This document shows positions 1-8,399 of a DNA stretch of 64,000 bases, piece after piece. Source of the DNA: [Leptolyngbya] sp. PCC 7376 (GTDB lineage: Bacteria; Cyanobacteriota; Cyanobacteriia; Cyanobacteriales; MRBY01); assembly GCF_000316605.1 (NCBI RefSeq), contig NC_019683.1, forward strand, positions 4,696,036 through 4,760,035, given 5' to 3'. The position numbers and the translations under genes were made by a program. Within the stretch, counting starts at the first letter, position 1. Every line of letters begins with the position of its first letter. The notes beneath the pieces were generated by a model. It made no database searches, was not told the origin of the DNA, and worked only from the letters and a program-made list of their open reading frames with translations.

Positions 1-62
1 AAGGCGACCAAACGATGATCCCTGAACCCAAGGCTGCAAAAGCTTATTTCTCAACACTTTAA
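1..62 (+). CDS. 3' end of an upstream gene (partial)
   Basis: The frame starting at base 3 stays open for 19 codons and stops with TAA at 60-62, ending in the residues KAYFSTL. The rest of the gene lies before the window. Too little is visible to name the product, and the open frame is short enough to be chance. After it, bases 63-256 hold no convincing gene and probably carry the promoter of the phosphatase gene that follows. Confidence 0.35.
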   Translation, partial: GDQTMIPEPKAAKAYFSTL

Positions 63-256
63 GCCATTTATTGGTGTTTGATCTTAGCTTTCGTTGTGAG
101 CTTGTCATCAAAATAGAGGTGAGAATTTGATTGGCTCAAGATGGTGAGGCATTTGGGATAGCCGTCATGACGTTAAGGCTTTTTGAGCGGGAAAAGTTCT
201 CAAGATCATCTACACTAATGCCCAAAGGTCTTTTCCGGTAACAATTTCTTTGCTTA

Positions 257-1549
257 ATGTCTGATTCCCTGCCTAATGATACTGTCCTCAGTTTTGGCGA
301 ATCCCATGATGACTGGGAGGCGATCGCTGGCTGTGAACTATTTCAAGGTGTCCAACCCGTCTTACTGAAAGATCTCTTGCAGAGATGTTCGATCCAATCT
401 TTCCCCGCAGGATCCACTCTCACTGAGCCAGGACAGGAGAACCATACCCTATATATTTTGCTTGGCGGCCATTTGATGGTGTACCTCGCTGAGACTGAAG
501 ATGCTGTTTTAAACCCAGAGATGGGCTTTCAAATTCCTGTTGGTGAATGTATCGGCGAAATGTCGATTATCGAAAATAAACCTGTTTCAGCCTATGTTGT
601 TGCTGCAACAGAATGTCGTTTGTTAAGCATCCCCGAAAGTTTATTTTGGGATGAACTAATGTCTTGGCCAGAGGTGGTCAAAAGTATGTTGACAGGCTTG
701 TCTAGTCGGATGCGCCGTCTCGATAAAGTGGCGATTAAAACCCTTGAGGAGCGGCTGCGATTTGAGCAGATCGAACGAGATCTCAAAGCTGCTGCGCAAA
801 TTCAATCCAATATTTTGCCCCAAGAAAAACCCCTATTAGCTCAGTATCATCAGGTTGATGTGGCAGCAAGTATTGAACCTGCACGGGAAGTTGGTGGAGA
901 CTTTTTCGATACTTTTCCCATTGATGAACATACCGTCGGCTTAGCAATTGGTGATGTCTCGGGTAAAGGGATTCCGGCAGCTCTATTTATGATTCGTGCG
1001 GTCACCATTTTGCGGGCAAGTATTGCGCGGCTGAATATTCAAGATGAAAATCTCGCTTCTATTTTTTCGGCAGTTAATCGTCAATTATGTGAGAGCAATC
1101 CGAATTGTTTGTTTGTAACAATTTTTCTCGGCACTCTAGATGTGCGCACAGGCAAATTGACTTATGTGCATGGCGGCCATAATCGTCCTTTTCTGAAACG
1201 GGTGAACGAAGGTTCTGCTATGATTCCGATTCCTGATGGAATGTTGTTGGGGATTTTTGCGGAGGCAGAATATAAACTGGCGGAATTAACGTTGGGGAAA
1301 GGTGATTTGCTTGTGATGTATACCGATGGAGTTACAGAAGCGCGTGATCGCGATGGGCAATTCTTTATGGAAGAGCGAGTCACAAGTATCTTAGATCAGC
1401 TCCCCGCCACTATTTCATCCACTGATATCGTCAGTGTTCTGGGCAACCGAGTGAAAAATTTTACAGAGCAAATGCCGCAATCGGATGACATCACAATTAT
1501 GACCTTGCGCTATAAGGGGGAGCCGCCAGAAGTTTCAACAAGAGATTAG
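257..1549 (+). CDS. PP2C-type SpoIIE phosphatase with N-terminal cyclic-nucleotide-binding domain
   Basis: The 430-residue protein has an N-terminal cyclic-nucleotide-binding fold (about residues 28-145, with the GECIGEMSII signature region), a short helical linker with RDLKAAAQIQ, and a C-terminal SpoIIE/RsbU-type serine phosphatase domain (about 200-420). Metal-binding motifs are present: REVGGDFFD, AIGDVSGKGIPAALFM, YTDGVTEARD and SDDITIM. Phosphatases of this family dephosphorylate STAS anti-anti-sigma proteins in partner-switching systems. An RsbW-like kinase lies 1.6 kb downstream, which supports such a role, though no STAS protein is in the window. No signal peptide or membrane segment is seen, so it should be cytoplasmic. 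The input domain implies control by cAMP or cGMP, which is inference. Confidence 0.88.
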   Translation: MSDSLPNDTVLSFGESHDDWEAIAGCELFQGVQPVLLKDLLQRCSIQSFPAGSTLTEPGQENHTLYILLGGHLMVYLAETEDAVLNPEMGFQIPVGECIGEMSIIENKPVSAYVVAATECRLLSIPESLFWDELMSWPEVVKSMLTGLSSRMRRLDKVAIKTLEERLRFEQIERDLKAAAQIQSNILPQEKPLLAQYHQVDVAASIEPAREVGGDFFDTFPIDEHTVGLAIGDVSGKGIPAALFMIRAVTILRASIARLNIQDENLASIFSAVNRQLCESNPNCLFVTIFLGTLDVRTGKLTYVHGGHNRPFLKRVNEGSAMIPIPDGMLLGIFAEAEYKLAELTLGKGDLLVMYTDGVTEARDRDGQFFMEERVTSILDQLPATISSTDIVSVLGNRVKNFTEQMPQSDDITIMTLRYKGEPPEVSTRD

Positions 1550-1619
1550 ATGAAGCCGTTGTGTTGCTGAGCGCAAAGACAGGGTAGAGTGTTCTGGGTA
1601 GATTTGCGGGATTTTGGGT

Positions 1620-2969
1620 ATGCAACAAGGTGATTTGATTGAACTGACGATTCATGACCTTAATACTCAAGGTGCTGGGGTGGGTCGTCATGGCCAGCAG
1701 GTTGTGTTTGTGCCGAATACTGTGCCGGGCGATCGCCTCGAAGTCCGGATTACTCGTCTCAAACGTCAGTATGCCATCGGTAAACTCCAACGCATTATTG
1801 AGTCATCAGGCGATCGCCGTCGCCCTCCCTGTATTGTTGCTGACAAATGTGGCGGCTGCCAATGGTTGCAGGTTAACGAGGCTCTTCAGCATGACATTAA
1901 AGCCAAAGAAGTTGCCCAAGCTTTACAGCGAATTGGTGGTTTCTCTGAACTGGAAATCGAACCAATTCTGTATGGTGAAGCAGGTTTAGGGTATCGCAAT
2001 AAATCGACCTACCCATTTGGGCGATCTAGCACAGGTCAATTACAGGCGGGCTATTACCGCAAGGGTAGCCACCAGCTGGTTAATCTCAATCAATGTCCGA
2101 TCCAAGATGAGCGGCTGAATCCTTTATTGCGAGACCTGAAAGAAGATATCGCAGCTCAAAGTTGGTCTATTTATAACGAGGCTAAACACCAGGGAAAATT
2201 GCGCCATCTTGCTTTTCGGATTGGTCACCACACAGGCGAAATATTATTGACGCTAATTTCGACAACCGCAGATCTGCCAAATCTTGAAGAACAAGCCGCT
2301 GCATGGCTAGAAGAATATCCTCAACTGGTTGGTGTTTGTCTGAATATTAATGACCGTAAAGGGAATTTGATTTGGGGTAAAAAAACGGTGGCGATCGCCG
2401 GGCGAGATTATCTCAATGAAACTTTTGCTGGACTGAATCTCCAACTCCGTCCCGAAACATTCTTTCAGGTGAATACTCTCGTTGCCGAACAGCTTTACCA
2501 ACGGATGTTTGCAAAGCTACAGCTCCAAGGCGATGAGACAATTATTGATGCTTATTGTGGTGTTGGAACTTTTACCCTGCCCCTTGCCAAAAATGTAAAG
2601 CAGGTCATCGGTATCGAATCCCAAGCGACCTCCATCAAACAAGCAAAAGCTAATGCAACCATTAACGACATCACCAACGTTGAATTTTTGACAGGGATGG
2701 TCGAGGATGTTTTGCCAACATTGGATCAAGATGCAGATCTGATTTTGATTGATCCACCACGCAAGGGATGCGATCGCCGCGTGATCGAAACATTACGGCA
2801 ATCTCGACCTAGACAAATCCTGTATATTAGCTGCAATCCCGCAACCTTAGCTAGAGATCTAAAAATCCTGTGTAGTGATGAAACCTATACCATTGAATGG
2901 ATACAGCCCGCAGACTTTTTCCCTCAGACACCCCATGTCGAATGCGCAGTGCTCTTAAAAATGGTGTAA
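1620..2969 (+). CDS. rlmD: 23S rRNA (uracil-C5)-methyltransferase, RlmD/RumA family
   Basis: This 449-residue protein has an N-terminal TRAM domain (about residues 1-60), a four-cysteine iron-sulfur motif (CIVADKCGGCQW plus a later CPIQ), and a C-terminal SAM-dependent methyltransferase core. The core contains DAYCGVGTFTLPLA for SAM binding and LIDPPRKGC followed by YISCNPATLARDL, which carries the catalytic nucleophile cysteine. These mark the TrmA/RumA family, which makes 5-methyluridine in 23S rRNA. RlmD and RlmC/TrmA are hard to separate by eye, so the symbol is provisional. The ATG at 1620 is preferred over an in-frame TTG two codons upstream at 1614. The gene is cotranscribable with the phosphatase gene 70 bases upstream. 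Confidence 0.88.
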   Translation: MQQGDLIELTIHDLNTQGAGVGRHGQQVVFVPNTVPGDRLEVRITRLKRQYAIGKLQRIIESSGDRRRPPCIVADKCGGCQWLQVNEALQHDIKAKEVAQALQRIGGFSELEIEPILYGEAGLGYRNKSTYPFGRSSTGQLQAGYYRKGSHQLVNLNQCPIQDERLNPLLRDLKEDIAAQSWSIYNEAKHQGKLRHLAFRIGHHTGEILLTLISTTADLPNLEEQAAAWLEEYPQLVGVCLNINDRKGNLIWGKKTVAIAGRDYLNETFAGLNLQLRPETFFQVNTLVAEQLYQRMFAKLQLQGDETIIDAYCGVGTFTLPLAKNVKQVIGIESQATSIKQAKANATINDITNVEFLTGMVEDVLPTLDQDADLILIDPPRKGCDRRVIETLRQSRPRQILYISCNPATLARDLKILCSDETYTIEWIQPADFFPQTPHVECAVLLKMV

Positions 2970-2980
2970 ATCCTTTTTTT

Positions 2981-2990
2981 TGTATAATAT
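2981..2990 (+). promoter_or_regulatory. Candidate -10 element upstream of the RsbW-like gene
   Basis: The bases TGTATAATAT follow a run of eight T and match a sigma-70-type -10 box. They lie about 165 bases before the GTG start at 3153, leaving a long 5' leader that contains a short inverted repeat (CCGT...ACGG, about 3005-3022). No clear -35 box is visible. This is a sequence match only. Confidence 0.3.
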
Positions 2991-3152
2991 AGTTCAGTAA
3001 GAGCCGTAACTAAACGTACGGTCTTCACGCCAAATAATGAGCTATCTGAGCACCTATGCACTTAGCATCACGAAGAAGCAATTCAACAGGATAACAACTG
3101 AACCAGGAAGACATAAATATTCAGAACGTTAGTCTGGCAAGGAGCATTAACT

Positions 3153-3614
3153 GTGATCGCGATTTCTATGCCCCCCCCAAAGTCCCATTGGAGCACCCTA
3201 AGTTTTGCCTCAACCTTATATCTCTATCCGGTTTTAGAAATCTTACTTGAACGTATTCCTGACGAATGGCAATACGATATTCGTCTGGGGCTACAGGAAG
3301 CTTTAGTGAATGCTGCGAAGCATGGCAATAAGCTTGACCCCACAAAGAAAGTTGTCGTTCATTTCTTTATGAATGCAGAGCAGTGTTCTTGGATCATTTC
3401 TGATCAAGGTGCTGGCTTTGATAAGCATGAACGCTGTTGCGATTTAGACGATCATTTACTTCCTCCTGAAGAGGAAGAATGTGGTCGCGGAGTCTGCTTA
3501 CTATCTCATATTTTTGACCAAGTGCACTGGAACCATCAAGGGAACCAATTGCGTTTGAGCAAGTATTTTCACAAGACACCTTTAATGGCTGTTTCAATGG
3601 AAACAGTCGTTTAA
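3153..3614 (+). CDS. RsbW-like anti-sigma factor / serine-protein kinase (HATPase_c)
   Basis: The 153-residue protein is a single GHKL ATPase domain. The N box is GLQEALVNAAKHGNK, the G1 box ISDQGAGFD, and the G2 region CGRGVCLLSHIFD. This is the RsbW/SpoIIAB class, which phosphorylates STAS proteins and holds sigma factors. The GTG at 3153 is chosen because AGGAG at 3140-3144 sits eight bases upstream; the ATG at 3168 is too far from that site. Codons 7-9 contain a run of eight C (3171-3178), a possible slippage site. The SpoIIE-type phosphatase at 257-1549 is the obvious functional counterpart, with rlmD between them. Confidence 0.8.
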   Translation: MIAISMPPPKSHWSTLSFASTLYLYPVLEILLERIPDEWQYDIRLGLQEALVNAAKHGNKLDPTKKVVVHFFMNAEQCSWIISDQGAGFDKHERCCDLDDHLLPPEEEECGRGVCLLSHIFDQVHWNHQGNQLRLSKYFHKTPLMAVSMETVV

Positions 3615-3658
3615 TGCTGAGTCATTAAGCATCACCAGAAATCTAATCTAATCAATCA

Positions 3659-4159
3659 TTATTTGAGCAGGGCACGTCGCTTCTGCTCAAATTCGTATTC
3701 GGTGATCAAACCTTCAGTGCGGAGTTTTTCGAGTTCGCGGAGAGCTGAGGCGATCGCCTCAGTTTGTTTTGCTGTTTCGAAGGTTTTGTTGGATTTAGCT
3801 GCGGCAAGGCCAAATTTTTCTTGAAAAGTATCAAAATCTTGGAGTACGAACCAAACGGCTTCAATGGCACAGGCAATTTGAGGGATGGGGGTTGACCACA
3901 GCAGAAAGTAAACAACGCCCCATACAGGTTGACCAACATAAAATTTGTGGACGCCAGCGAGAGGCGTAACTGAACCGACTAGGGCGAGTCCAACGGCAAT
4001 TTTACGGTCTTTAGGTTGGGATGTGAGTCTGGCGATCGCCTGTTTCATGGGTCTTGATGTGGAAAACCATACTTTGCGGCGTAAAACACCTGAATTAAAA
4101 TTAATGGTATCAAATGTATTTAAATCACGATTTTTTAAATTCTCCTTCGTGTCTACCAC
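3659..4159 (-). CDS. TM2-domain membrane protein with SHOCT-like C-terminus
   Basis: The 166-residue protein has two hydrophobic segments (about residues 54-75 and 80-100) separated by GVHKFYVGQPVWG, the pattern of the TM2 family. The C-terminal 35 residues (LRELEKLRTEGLITEYEFEQKRRALL) match the short oligomerisation-type SHOCT motif found at protein ends. Function of the family in bacteria is not established. It converges on the RsbW-like gene and starts 33 bases from the divergent DUF1825 gene. The first 35 residues are poorly conserved in character, so a later start is possible. Confidence 0.72.
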   Translation of the reverse strand: MVDTKENLKNRDLNTFDTINFNSGVLRRKVWFSTSRPMKQAIARLTSQPKDRKIAVGLALVGSVTPLAGVHKFYVGQPVWGVVYFLLWSTPIPQIACAIEAVWFVLQDFDTFQEKFGLAAAKSNKTFETAKQTEAIASALRELEKLRTEGLITEYEFEQKRRALLK

Positions 4160-4192
4160 ACTCGTTATTTAATTTAGGGAAAGATAAGTAAA

Positions 4193-4510
4193 ATGGGATT
4201 TTTTGACTCAGAGATCGTTCAACAAGAAGCTCAAAGTCTATTTACGGATTATCAAAACCTCGTGCAGCTGGGTAGCGAGTTCGGTAAGTTTGACCGCGAA
4301 GGGAAGAAGATGTATATCCAGCAGATGGAAGGGGTGATGGATCGCTACAAGATTTTTATGAAGCGGTTTGAACTTTCTGATGATTTTATGGCGCAGATGG
4401 CTGTGGAGCAGATGAAAACTCAGCTTGGCCAGTTTGGCATGACGCCTCAACAAATGTTTGATCAAATGAATATGACTCTTGAGCGCATGAAGGCTCAGAT
4501 TCCTGACTAA
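4193..4510 (+). CDS. DUF1825 family protein
   Basis: This 105-residue acidic, methionine-rich helical protein begins MGFFDSEIVQQEAQ and continues with a region typical of the cyanobacterial DUF1825 family (KMYIQQMEGVMDRYKIFMKR and MAVEQMKTQLGQFGMTP). The length matches the family. No membrane segment or catalytic motif is seen and the function is unknown. Its stop codon overlaps the start of the following HAD-like gene (TAATG), so the two are probably translated from one message. Confidence 0.82.
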   Translation: MGFFDSEIVQQEAQSLFTDYQNLVQLGSEFGKFDREGKKMYIQQMEGVMDRYKIFMKRFELSDDFMAQMAVEQMKTQLGQFGMTPQQMFDQMNMTLERMKAQIPD

Positions 4511-5289
4511 TGGTGGTCACTAAAACCATTGCCTTTGATTTTGATGGCGTGCTGTGTGATGGTCTGGCGGAATATTTTCATTCGTCGGCGATCGCCTGTG
4601 AAGAGGTTTTCCAAGTTCGCTTAGCCCAAGAGAGATTAGAGCAAATCCGTCCTGCCTTTTATGAGCTGCGTCCAGTTATCGAAACAGGTTGGGAAATGGT
4701 TGCACTTATTGGCATATTGTTGGAAGGTAGCGAAACACAGATTATTTGGCGAGATTGGCAGAAAACTCTTAGGACTGCTCTCAACAATTGGGGTCTCACT
4801 AAGAAGGCATTCATGGTGGCATTAGATGATGTGCGCGATCGCCAAATTACGACGGAGCTAGACAATTGGTTATCCTTCCATCGTTTTTATGATGGGATGT
4901 CTGCTTGCATAGCCCAATTACTTGCCGACCACAAGACCAAGGTTTATATCATTACGACGAAGGAAGCTCGTTTTGCTCATCAATTATTGAGACACCAGGA
5001 TATCCATTTTCCGAGGGGAAATATTTTTGGCAAAGAGACAAAACAGCCAAAAACTCAAATTCTTAAACAGCTTTCAAATGGTGATTTATCTCCCTTTTGG
5101 TTTATCGAAGATCGTTTAAAAACCTTGGAGAAAGTACAACAAGATCCAGAGCTTAAATATTTGAAATTATTTCTCGCTACTTGGGGCTACAATCGACCGA
5201 CTGACTGTGAGAATTTAGTGTCGAAAAATATTACAGCGGTAGATTTAGCGGCTTGGCCAATGGCAATTGCACAATTTTTAGCAGCTTAA
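4510..5289 (+). CDS. HAD-family hydrolase
   Basis: The 259-residue protein opens with IAFDFDGVLCDGLAEYF, the HAD motif I with the nucleophile and acid/base aspartates two residues apart. YIITTKEARFA is a plausible motif II and FWFIEDRLKTLEKV a plausible motif IV acidic region. A helical cap of roughly 100 residues lies between motifs I and II. The substrate cannot be told from sequence. Translation is coupled to the DUF1825 gene through a TAATG overlap. It has no signal peptide. Confidence 0.78.
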   Translation: MVVTKTIAFDFDGVLCDGLAEYFHSSAIACEEVFQVRLAQERLEQIRPAFYELRPVIETGWEMVALIGILLEGSETQIIWRDWQKTLRTALNNWGLTKKAFMVALDDVRDRQITTELDNWLSFHRFYDGMSACIAQLLADHKTKVYIITTKEARFAHQLLRHQDIHFPRGNIFGKETKQPKTQILKQLSNGDLSPFWFIEDRLKTLEKVQQDPELKYLKLFLATWGYNRPTDCENLVSKNITAVDLAAWPMAIAQFLAA

Positions 5290-5338
5290 ACTGGTAAAGT
5301 CTGGGTAACATTTAACGCACTATTGAGCTGGTTTATTT

Positions 5339-6238
5339 GTGGCTGGTATGTCTTTCGACCCAAAAATCACAGAGGATGGCTCCTACACATACTTTTCAGA
5401 GGAATTTCAGGAGCATTATCATTCGTTTGCGGGTGCAAAGCGGGAGGCTGAGGAGAAGTTCCTGATTCCCTGTCGGATTGCAGTGCAGGCTCAAACAAAA
5501 CCCAAATTACGTTTGCTCGATATTTGCTATGGACTAGGACATAATACGGCAGCTTCTCTGACGGAAATTTGGCGGGTAAATCCAGAGTGTGAGGTCGAAG
5601 TAATTGCTTTAGAAAATGACCCGGCGATCGCCTCTGCTGCTTGCCAAAATAATTTACTGAGTCCTTGGTCTCCAGTGGTAGCAGAACTTCTGGGAGAACT
5701 CAGCCAAGCGTTTTCGCTACAAACATCTCAGCTCAAAGCACAATTACTCATTGGGGATGCCCGCCAAACAATACAACAGGCGATCGCCCAAGGATTTAAA
5801 GCAGATGCCATTTTTCTGGATCCTTTTTCTCCACCGAAATGTCCCCAACTTTGGACTATTGAATTTTTTCAGCTCATTGCTCAGTGCTTAGACGATCAAG
5901 GCTATGTCGCGACCTATTCCTGTGCTGCGGCAATACGACAGGCTATGACTCTCGCTAACCTGAAATTTGGAGGGACTCCTGGTGTTGGACGGCGATCGCC
6001 AGGGACTTTGGCGCGCTTTATCACTAAAGAGCTGCAACCTGTCTCGCAGCAAGAAGCAGAGCATCTCCAAACTCGGGCAGCTATTCCCTATCGCGACCCA
6101 ACATTAATGGGCGATCGCCAAACGATTTTAGAGCAACGAATCTTAGAGCAAAATCAGACTGACCTTGAATCCACGAGTCAATGGAAAAAACGTTGGCTAA
6201 AAAAATTGGCGACTGATACAAAAACGACGCTCCCTTAG
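5339..6238 (+). CDS. MnmC-like tRNA methyltransferase (DUF752, MnmD type)
   Basis: The 299-residue protein contains ITEDGSYTYFSEEFQEHYHS near its start and LRLLDICYGLGHNT, the characteristic SAM-binding stretch of the MnmC methyltransferase domain. DAIFLDPFSPPKCPQLW follows, with the aspartate-proline-phenylalanine motif of the active site. Enzymes of this family add the last methyl group in 5-methylaminomethyl-uridine of tRNA anticodons. The FAD-dependent oxidase half found in E. coli MnmC is absent, as in other stand-alone forms. The GTG at 5339 is the longest start; the ATG at 5348 is an equally good choice. Confidence 0.75.
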   Translation: MAGMSFDPKITEDGSYTYFSEEFQEHYHSFAGAKREAEEKFLIPCRIAVQAQTKPKLRLLDICYGLGHNTAASLTEIWRVNPECEVEVIALENDPAIASAACQNNLLSPWSPVVAELLGELSQAFSLQTSQLKAQLLIGDARQTIQQAIAQGFKADAIFLDPFSPPKCPQLWTIEFFQLIAQCLDDQGYVATYSCAAAIRQAMTLANLKFGGTPGVGRRSPGTLARFITKELQPVSQQEAEHLQTRAAIPYRDPTLMGDRQTILEQRILEQNQTDLESTSQWKKRWLKKLATDTKTTLP

Positions 6239-6248
6239 GAAACGTCGT
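6224..6248. terminator. Weak hairpin between convergent genes
   Basis: ACGACG at 6224-6229 pairs with CGTCGT at 6243-6248 across a 13-base loop that includes the stop codon of the MnmC-like gene. No strong T run follows on either strand, so its role as a terminator is uncertain. Confidence 0.3.
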
Positions 6249-6283
6249 CAAAATTCTAATCAGCTTTTTGGGATGGTAAAAAA

Positions 6284-7297
6284 TTATTCGCGATCAAGCC
6301 CGAAGTTTTGACCAACATAGAGAGAGCGGCTTTGTCCGCCTTGTCCCATCAGGATTTGTTGGTTTTGAACGGATAACAATTTCCAGTTGCTCGCGCCAAT
6401 ATTTTCGCCAACTCTAAATCTTTGGGTTACACCATTGATGTTGAATAAAGCTGCAGAGCGATCGCCGGATTCGAGAACGCCAACAAGAGTGTAAACCTCT
6501 TTTGCAGCAGCAGGTGGTGCGGGTAATGTGGGTACAACTGCTTGGATATCAGGAGTAACTGGGGGAACCGCTTCAGGAGCCGTAGGTGCTGGCGCTTGAA
6601 TTTGAGGTGCGATCACCTGAGGTGCCGGAGTGATTGGTGCTGTCGCGTTGGGAAGAGGCTGCCGCGCATTAGCAGAAATCTCTGGTGGATAAACGGGAAC
6701 ATAAATCCGTTCAATCACTTGGGGACTTTGGGCGGAAGGTTGTTGATCCGTGGTGCTTGGTACTGCGCCTTGGGAAGGTTGTGCCGGATTTACCGGAATT
6801 GCTTGGGGTGATCGCTGGCGATCAATATTATCTAAAGCCCGTCTTACATAATCTGCAAAAATTGGCTCCGTAGCTGTCGCTGCGGTTGTTTCTGTGGCAA
6901 CCTCAACAACGGGCGTGGGCTGAATCAAAAATTGCGGTACGCGCAGCCGATCATTAACAGCCATCCATAGGGCTACACCAATTAAAGATGCGCAAGAGCC
7001 CATAAACAAAAGTCTTTCGGAATAGTAACCCCAGCCCCGTTTAATAACGAATTCTTTATTCTCATCTGACTCTTCTGTAAAGGGAGTCCCCTCTAAATCA
7101 ATCTGGGGAACAACAAGGGATTGCAGAGAGGTGTAATCACTTTGAGGAGCCGCTTGAATTTTCGCGCTTGTCTTTTTCCCACTCAGGAGATCATCAATGT
7201 CAGAAAAGACATCGTCCATGAGGCGATCTGCATCTTCTTCGGCAGACCATGAGGAAGCAGTGGGAGGATTAACGGAACTGACGCGGGACTCGTTCAT
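6284..7297 (-). CDS. Single-pass membrane protein with proline-rich linker and PilP/GspC-like C-terminus
   Basis: The 337-residue protein has a cytoplasmic acidic N-terminus of about 90 residues, one membrane span (about 94-113, LLFMGSCASLIGVALWMAV), a long proline- and alanine-rich region (about 150-265), and a compact C-terminal domain of 70 residues. That domain (VYTLVGVLESGDRSAALFNI, then RFRVGENIGASNWKLLSV) resembles the small beta-barrel of PilP or GspC inner-membrane components of pili and secretion systems. That link is inference from pattern, and no other pilus gene adjoins it. Translation would place the C-terminal domain in the periplasm. Confidence 0.6.
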   Translation of the reverse strand: MNESRVSSVNPPTASSWSAEEDADRLMDDVFSDIDDLLSGKKTSAKIQAAPQSDYTSLQSLVVPQIDLEGTPFTEESDENKEFVIKRGWGYYSERLLFMGSCASLIGVALWMAVNDRLRVPQFLIQPTPVVEVATETTAATATEPIFADYVRRALDNIDRQRSPQAIPVNPAQPSQGAVPSTTDQQPSAQSPQVIERIYVPVYPPEISANARQPLPNATAPITPAPQVIAPQIQAPAPTAPEAVPPVTPDIQAVVPTLPAPPAAAKEVYTLVGVLESGDRSAALFNINGVTQRFRVGENIGASNWKLLSVQNQQILMGQGGQSRSLYVGQNFGLDRE

Positions 7298-7654
7298 ATC
7301 ACCAAAAAAGATCTGAAAGTGCTGTCATTTTAACTTGCTATAGATTAGCAAATTGTGAAATGGGGATTAGACATTATTTTTAATGCTTTATCGCCACGAT
7401 ACCAAGAGTTTACTGGCATTCTTTACAATCCTAATCTTGTTTTGTCAGAACGCAACCTAAATACTTGAGATTTTATGACGACTTTGGTTACTAGGTTGCA
7501 TGATGTTGACGTTTAGATATTAGAAATTCTCAAGAAATGGCGCTATGGAGAACAGCAAAAATCAATTGATTTGGATAGTTTTTATTAAAAAAATCACATC
7601 TCCCTTTACACTGTTGATGTTTTGTAAATCAAGTTTTTAAAGGAATATAGTCCC
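7298..7654. other. Divergent intergenic region upstream of cysC
   Basis: This 357-base AT-rich stretch separates the PilP-like gene and cysC and should contain both promoters. I see no open frame of note, no repeat and no riboswitch fold. AAGGA at 7640-7644 is the likely ribosome binding site of cysC. Confidence 0.5.
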
Positions 7655-8188
7655 ATGGAGCATCGTGGCGTAACAGTTTGGTTCACAGGTCTTAGCGGTG
7701 CGGGCAAGACAACGATTAGTCAGCAGATCGCCAAGCGTCTTAAGAAAGCTGGCTGTAAGCTTGAAGTTTTAGATGGCGATATTGTCCGTACAAATCTCAC
7801 TAAAGGTTTAGGGTTTAGCAAAGAAGACCGAGATGAAAATATTCGTCGTATTGGTTTTGTTTCACATCTTCTCACCCGTAATGGCGTGATTGTCCTTGTT
7901 TCTGCGATCTCTCCCTATCGCGAAATTCGCCAGGAAGTCCGTGAGCGAGTCGGCGATTTTGTCGAAGTATTTGCTAATGCTCCCTTGGCTGAATGCGAAA
8001 AGCGTGATGTTAAGGGTTTATATAAGCGTGCTCGTGCAGGAGAAATTAAAGGTTTTACTGGTATTGATGATCCTTATGAAGCTCCTGAAAGTCCTGAAGT
8101 TGAGTGTCGTACAGACCTCGAAGAGCTAAAAGAAAGTGTTGAAAAAGTTTTAGCTAAGCTCACTGAGTTAGGCTATCTTTCTGCTTAA
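7655..8188 (+). CDS. cysC: Adenylylsulfate (APS) kinase CysC
   Basis: The 177-residue protein carries the P-loop [11 protein letters not shown] (about residues 10-20), [13 protein letters not shown], the [16 protein letters not shown] segment that binds APS, and the [25 protein letters not shown] region diagnostic of APS kinases. The enzyme phosphorylates adenylylsulfate to PAPS in sulfate assimilation and sulfation. Its length is that of a stand-alone kinase without a fused sulfurylase. The ATG at 7655 has AAGGA ten bases upstream. The gene is monocistronic: it is preceded by a long intergenic region and followed by a clear terminator. No other sulfate-assimilation gene lies in the window. 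Confidence 0.95.
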   Translation: MEHRGVTVWFTGLSGAGKTTISQQIAKRLKKAGCKLEVLDGDIVRTNLTKGLGFSKEDRDENIRRIGFVSHLLTRNGVIVLVSAISPYREIRQEVRERVGDFVEVFANAPLAECEKRDVKGLYKRARAGEIKGFTGIDDPYEAPESPEVECRTDLEELKESVEKVLAKLTELGYLSA

Positions 8189-8241
8189 TTATCTTTTTCT
8201 CGAAAATCCCAAATAAAAGCTCAATTGGTAGCCTATTCAAC

Positions 8242-8269
8242 AATCCTCCTAAGTTTGGGGGATTTTTTG
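8242..8269 (+). terminator. Rho-independent terminator of cysC
   Basis: AATCCTCC at 8242-8249 pairs with GGGGGATT at 8257-8264 (eight pairs, one G-T) around a seven-base loop, followed by a T run. It lies 54 bases after the cysC stop codon. Confidence 0.82.
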
Positions 8270-8399
8270 TTGCAATTTACTTCAATCTATAAAAAAGTTT
8301 GGATTTGAAGTCTGGGACGATGTATGAGGGATATGAGATATGACTGAAGACTAACCACACTGGGGAAAGTGTATAAAAAGCCCATTTAGAAAAGTTTTG

